The position numbers and the translations under genes are program-made. Below are positions 61,009-64,000 of a stretch of DNA of 64,000 nucleotides, piece by piece. Below the pieces are notes generated by a model. That model worked only from the letters and a program-made list of their open reading frames with translations, searched no databases and was not told where the DNA came from. The DNA is from an uncultured Lachnospira sp. (GTDB taxonomy: Bacteria; Bacillota; Clostridia; Lachnospirales; Lachnospiraceae), in contig CAJUTV010000005.1 in NCBI GenBank assembly GCA_910589305.1, positions 1-64,000 on the forward strand, in the 5' to 3' direction. Within the stretch, counting starts at the first letter, position 1. Each line of letters starts with the position of its first letter.

Positions 61009-62970
61009 ATGAGAAAAAAATTAGGCTTTAATCAAAAAAATGTTTCAAAGTTAAGTGCGCTTGTACTTGCAGGAATGATTACTGTTTCAGCAATGGTTGT
61101 TCAAAATCCTGTAAGCAGCTATGCAGAAAGCAAAGCAGCAGGTGATGGACAAAATGTTGTAACAGAAATTCCAGGTACTGTATCAACAGAAAGTGATTAT
61201 AATAATTCCTTTCTTTCTGTTACAGGATTTGCTTCAGGAAATGTTCATGACAGAAGTGAGTATGTTGGGACAGAGTATTACAGAGTGATTGATGACGAAA
61301 AGAAATTCCTTGATGCAATTCGTGATGCACAGAGTAACAAAGTCAAAGTTATGGAAATTACAAAAGATATGGATTTAGGGTATGAGTATCTTTCAAATTT
61401 ACTGACGCCAGAAGTGCTTAGAAAGTATAATTTTGTCAGGAAATATAAAACACCATCGAATGAGTTGGCTAATGTAAACGGTGGATTTACAAATCCTCTT
61501 ATGGAGAAAAGCGGCGTAACAACGATTACGGTAGGCAATATTGATGGACTTACCATCTTTTCACCAAATGGAAGCAGTATTAAGCATACAGAACTTAAAA
61601 TTACAGGTAATGATATTGTTATAAGAAACTTGCATTTTAAAGAAATGTGGCAGTGGGACGATGCTGGCGCACAAAAGGAAGTGGGCTGGTCAAACTTAAA
61701 GATTAATGGCGGTAAGAATGTATGGGTTGACCATTGTACATTTGAAATTGCATCTGATGGAAATATCGACTTAGAAAATGGTGCAACAGGAATTACTATT
61801 TCATGGTGTAAGATTGGTGATGAAGCCCTTGAAAATCCTTCAAAAGACGGTTCGATTTATCAGTCTATTATGTTTATGGAAGACCGTTATCAAAAAGGGG
61901 AGCTTAAACCACAGACAAGCTTATATCATCAGATGAGAACAGGCGGTGCAACACCTGAGCAGATTATGGCATATTCAGCATACCATAAAAAATGTCATTT
62001 GAGCGGTTCTGGTGATAAAGATTTCGTGAATTATGTATATTCAGACGGCAGAGTTGTAGAGGATGCAAACAGCAATATTAAGCTGACTCTTGCTTATAAT
62101 CATTATGTGAATGTTGGACAGCGTGTGCCAATGATTCGACAGGGTGTAGGTAACCTTATTAACTGTTATATTGATGATTCAACACATCAGACAGCAGCAG
62201 ATGCTAATCCAATATTTAAACAAATTGGACCATATAAATTGTCACGCTGCTTAAATTCAAGAAATGGTGCTTGTATTGCAGCAGATACATGTGTATTTAA
62301 TGGAATTGAAGAACCAATTATAGGTGCTGAGGTTCAAGGCGATGATACAGGTAATATGACAGCAGTATGGGCAACAATGTTTAAGGACGTATATAATCAT
62401 ACATTGATTGTTAATTCAACAGTAACCAATTCAAAGGGTACATATACAGGAAGCAGCTGGGATAATAATGGAGATAATTTATTTACAACAGGCTTTAAAT
62501 ATAGAGATAAGTCAACAGTTGGCAAGTGGGCATGGGCATCACATATTGTAAATGAAAGCTCATATGAAAAGAGAGATTATACAATTGAAGAAGCAAAACC
62601 AATGGAATTTACATATGATACTGATGGAACACTTCCATTTGAATATCAAGTACTTCCACTTGAAGATGTGAAAGAAGTTGTAACTGGAAACTCAGGTGCA
62701 GGTGTTATAGAAATGACAAACGCAGAGTGGCTTCAAACAGACTATGTCGCAGATTCTGTCAAGATTGGCGATGTAAATGGTGATGGTAATAGAGATTCAA
62801 CCGATGCTGTACTTTTGAAAAAATATTTAGCTGGTGTAAGAGACTTCAATGTAACAATTAATGAAAAAGCATGTGATATAAATGGAGATGGTGATATCAA
62901 TGTTCGTGATGCGATTCTTCTTTTGAAGCATTTAGCTCAAATGATTGATATTGATGCTCTTTATGGTTAG
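61009..62970 (+). CDS. Secreted pectate lyase (PL1) with dockerin
   Basis: 653 residues. Signal peptide (about 1-39, LSALVLAGMITVSAMVVQNP then SSYAES). The parallel beta-helix of polysaccharide lyase family 1 spans about 95-520, with VWVDHCTFEIASDGNIDLEN and YNHYVNVGQRVPMIRQG (catalytic-region Arg and Asp residues). A type I dockerin lies at about 583-650: two calcium loops KIGDVNGDGNRDSTDAVLLK and DINGDGDINVRDAILLLKHL. It cleaves polygalacturonate by beta-elimination outside the cell; the dockerin implies docking to a cohesin-bearing partner. AAAGGAGG precedes the start. Confidence 0.9.
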   Translation: MRKKLGFNQKNVSKLSALVLAGMITVSAMVVQNPVSSYAESKAAGDGQNVVTEIPGTVSTESDYNNSFLSVTGFASGNVHDRSEYVGTEYYRVIDDEKKFLDAIRDAQSNKVKVMEITKDMDLGYEYLSNLLTPEVLRKYNFVRKYKTPSNELANVNGGFTNPLMEKSGVTTITVGNIDGLTIFSPNGSSIKHTELKITGNDIVIRNLHFKEMWQWDDAGAQKEVGWSNLKINGGKNVWVDHCTFEIASDGNIDLENGATGITISWCKIGDEALENPSKDGSIYQSIMFMEDRYQKGELKPQTSLYHQMRTGGATPEQIMAYSAYHKKCHLSGSGDKDFVNYVYSDGRVVEDANSNIKLTLAYNHYVNVGQRVPMIRQGVGNLINCYIDDSTHQTAADANPIFKQIGPYKLSRCLNSRNGACIAADTCVFNGIEEPIIGAEVQGDDTGNMTAVWATMFKDVYNHTLIVNSTVTNSKGTYTGSSWDNNGDNLFTTGFKYRDKSTVGKWAWASHIVNESSYEKRDYTIEEAKPMEFTYDTDGTLPFEYQVLPLEDVKEVVTGNSGAGVIEMTNAEWLQTDYVADSVKIGDVNGDGNRDSTDAVLLKKYLAGVRDFNVTINEKACDINGDGDINVRDAILLLKHLAQMIDIDALYG

Positions 62971-63111
62971 AAGCAGGTTTAACAATCAATAAAACCATCT
63001 GCTATGTACAATATCATAAACTTAAATGAAATCGTTTATGTATAGGCAATTTGTGCTTTTTATAAAAATATTTATGTAGTTTATATATCGATTTTAGGTA
63101 TAGAGAATGCT

Positions 63112-63174
63112 CCCTTTTAAGTATTAAGTGATTTTTATTATTTCACTTATTTACCTACAAGGGAGCATATCTTT
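63112..63174 (+). terminator. Possible long-stem terminator
   Basis: ATGCTCCCTT and AAGGGAGCAT are perfect complements about 40 nt apart; the inner sequence contains AAGTGA/TCACTT. It lies between the lyase gene and the convergent minus-strand gene and could serve both. Nothing else is evident in 62971-63272. Confidence 0.5.
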
Positions 63175-63272
63175 ATAAAAGCTTTTTTTATATATATTTT
63201 AGTAGCAGCTAATTATAAAAAGCCAATATACAGTTTTGTTTATGCAAATGATATATAGAATTTTCTATATGT

Positions 63273-63932
63273 TTATTCAGTTGGCATAGTCTGTTCAAGC
63301 TTTTTTAAAATAATATCTTTTGTGAGGGAATTCAGTGAACTGGCATACAGTTTTAAGTTATCAATCCCTTTTGTGTTATTCTTTTCAATATAATAATTTG
63401 CAAGCATTGAATAGGCAAAACTTATATCCGTTCCAGATTTTACAATAAATTCAAGATAAGGAATTGCGTCTTCTATCATTCCATTTTTTTCAAAAGCACT
63501 GGCAAGTTTAACAGCAGCTTTACACATTGCTATAAAATTGTCATCATATTCGGACATAATAGTAAGATTAGCAGCGCCATATTCTATTTTTATATCCGTA
63601 TTGCTGCAATTATTTAAGTTAAACATTTTTTTGTCATTAAAACTTGCAAATACATGATAGGCATCTTTAATTTCTGGAATTGTAAAAATACCATTAGTAA
63701 AAGAATCCGTATTATTTTCTAAAGTATTGTCAGGAAGATTTCTATCAGGCAATAAATGGTTTGGTATCACAATATAATTCAAATTAGAAATATCTTTTTT
63801 GCGAACTTCATTAGCTTTTCGCTCACGTTCCCAAAATTGCTGGATGTTGTCATTATTTTTTTTAGAATTTTTCCTTAAAAGTATTTGCAACACAACGATG
63901 AATATTATAAAATAAGGCAGTATTAGTTGCAT
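63273..63932 (-). CDS. Membrane-anchored protein with TPR-like C-terminus
   Basis: 219 residues. One N-terminal membrane helix (about 3-19), a charged linker, then a C-terminal helical region (about 130-215) that reads like two to three tetratricopeptide-type helix pairs (AVKLASAFEKNGMIEDAIPY, SYAFSYSMLANYYIEKN-like periodicity). No catalytic motif. The start is preceded on the minus strand by GGAGGTGATTT. Function unknown; a protein-interaction role is likely. Confidence 0.65.
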   Translation of the reverse strand: MQLILPYFIIFIVVLQILLRKNSKKNNDNIQQFWERERKANEVRKKDISNLNYIVIPNHLLPDRNLPDNTLENNTDSFTNGIFTIPEIKDAYHVFASFNDKKMFNLNNCSNTDIKIEYGAANLTIMSEYDDNFIAMCKAAVKLASAFEKNGMIEDAIPYLEFIVKSGTDISFAYSMLANYYIEKNNTKGIDNLKLYASSLNSLTKDIILKKLEQTMPTE

Positions 63933-63965
63933 AAATTAAATCACCTCCATATAGAAAGGGTTATT

Positions 63966-64000
63966 ATGATTGATTTTAATAATAAAAAAAATAAAAAGAT
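63966..64000 (+). CDS. Possible gene start running off the window
   Basis: ATG 63966 after AGAAAGGG; 11 codons (MIDFNNKKNKK) remain before the window ends. It would be divergent from the minus-strand gene. Too short to judge. Confidence 0.3.
   Translation, partial: MIDFNNKKNKK

Overview
The window looks like a chromosome segment of a low-G+C, spore-forming Gram-positive gut bacterium of the Lachnospiraceae. A pectin-lyase gene with a dockerin points towards Lachnospira or [Eubacterium] eligens relatives, but the genus is an inference. Evidence: A+T-rich DNA, strong AGGAGG ribosome binding sites, a conserved sporulation and division cluster in Bacillus-like order (spoVT, mazG, HU, rqcP, yabP, yabQ, divIC, spoIIE-like, tilS, hprT, ftsH), and a bifunctional adhE with a Rex-type operator.

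Layout. 0.1-5.2 kb: an ABC exporter with its two-component system, visibly richer in G+C than the rest and probably acquired. 5.4-10.1 kb: a TetR/membrane-protein pair, then an accessory stretch with gene debris and a 130-bp repeat pair around an acetyltransferase, a truncated response regulator and a DUF3788 gene. 10.3-12.8 kb: an esterase and an ADP-ribosylglycohydrolase. 13.0-25.7 kb: a complete type III CRISPR-Cas locus. 26-31 kb: accessory genes (a nuclease-toxin-like protein, a chimeric ATPase/M48 remnant, unknown proteins, a C45-type hydrolase). 31-36.5 kb: small regulators, GyrI-like proteins, a radical SAM protein and a membrane methyltransferase. 36.9-64 kb: mostly housekeeping (ilvE, vanY-like, mscL, the sporulation/division cluster, GH13 amylase, trmD, a degenerate GGDEF protein, adhE, secreted pectate lyase).

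The CRISPR locus is the main item. Its effector genes (short HD-less Cas10, Cas7-Cas5-Cas11-like fusion, double Cas7, Csx19-like protein, large Cas7 with insertion, Cas6) match the fused type III-D variant architecture (III-Dv). It is preceded by a Cap4-like protein (PD-(D/E)xK-like nuclease plus SAVED domain) with no CBASS cyclase nearby, suggesting that Cas10-made cyclic oligoadenylate activates a nuclease borrowed from CBASS. A scar of cas10 sequence lies directly before this gene and supplies its ribosome binding site. The adaptation genes are cas2 and a reverse transcriptase-Cas1 fusion, flanked by two copies of the same leader, each driving a three-repeat array. Two key residues of the fusion look substituted (YADD is FADN; the Cas1 His is Tyr), so adaptation may be damaged.

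Two further recurring signals: (1) a 5'-leader element upstream of four unrelated genes, in which a hairpin loop is complementary to a strand just before the ribosome binding site, i.e. a candidate translational pseudoknot; (2) a roughly 120-bp dispersed repeat, in full and partial copies, one of which supplies the end of a coding sequence and another abuts a CRISPR array. No rRNA or tRNA gene was seen.
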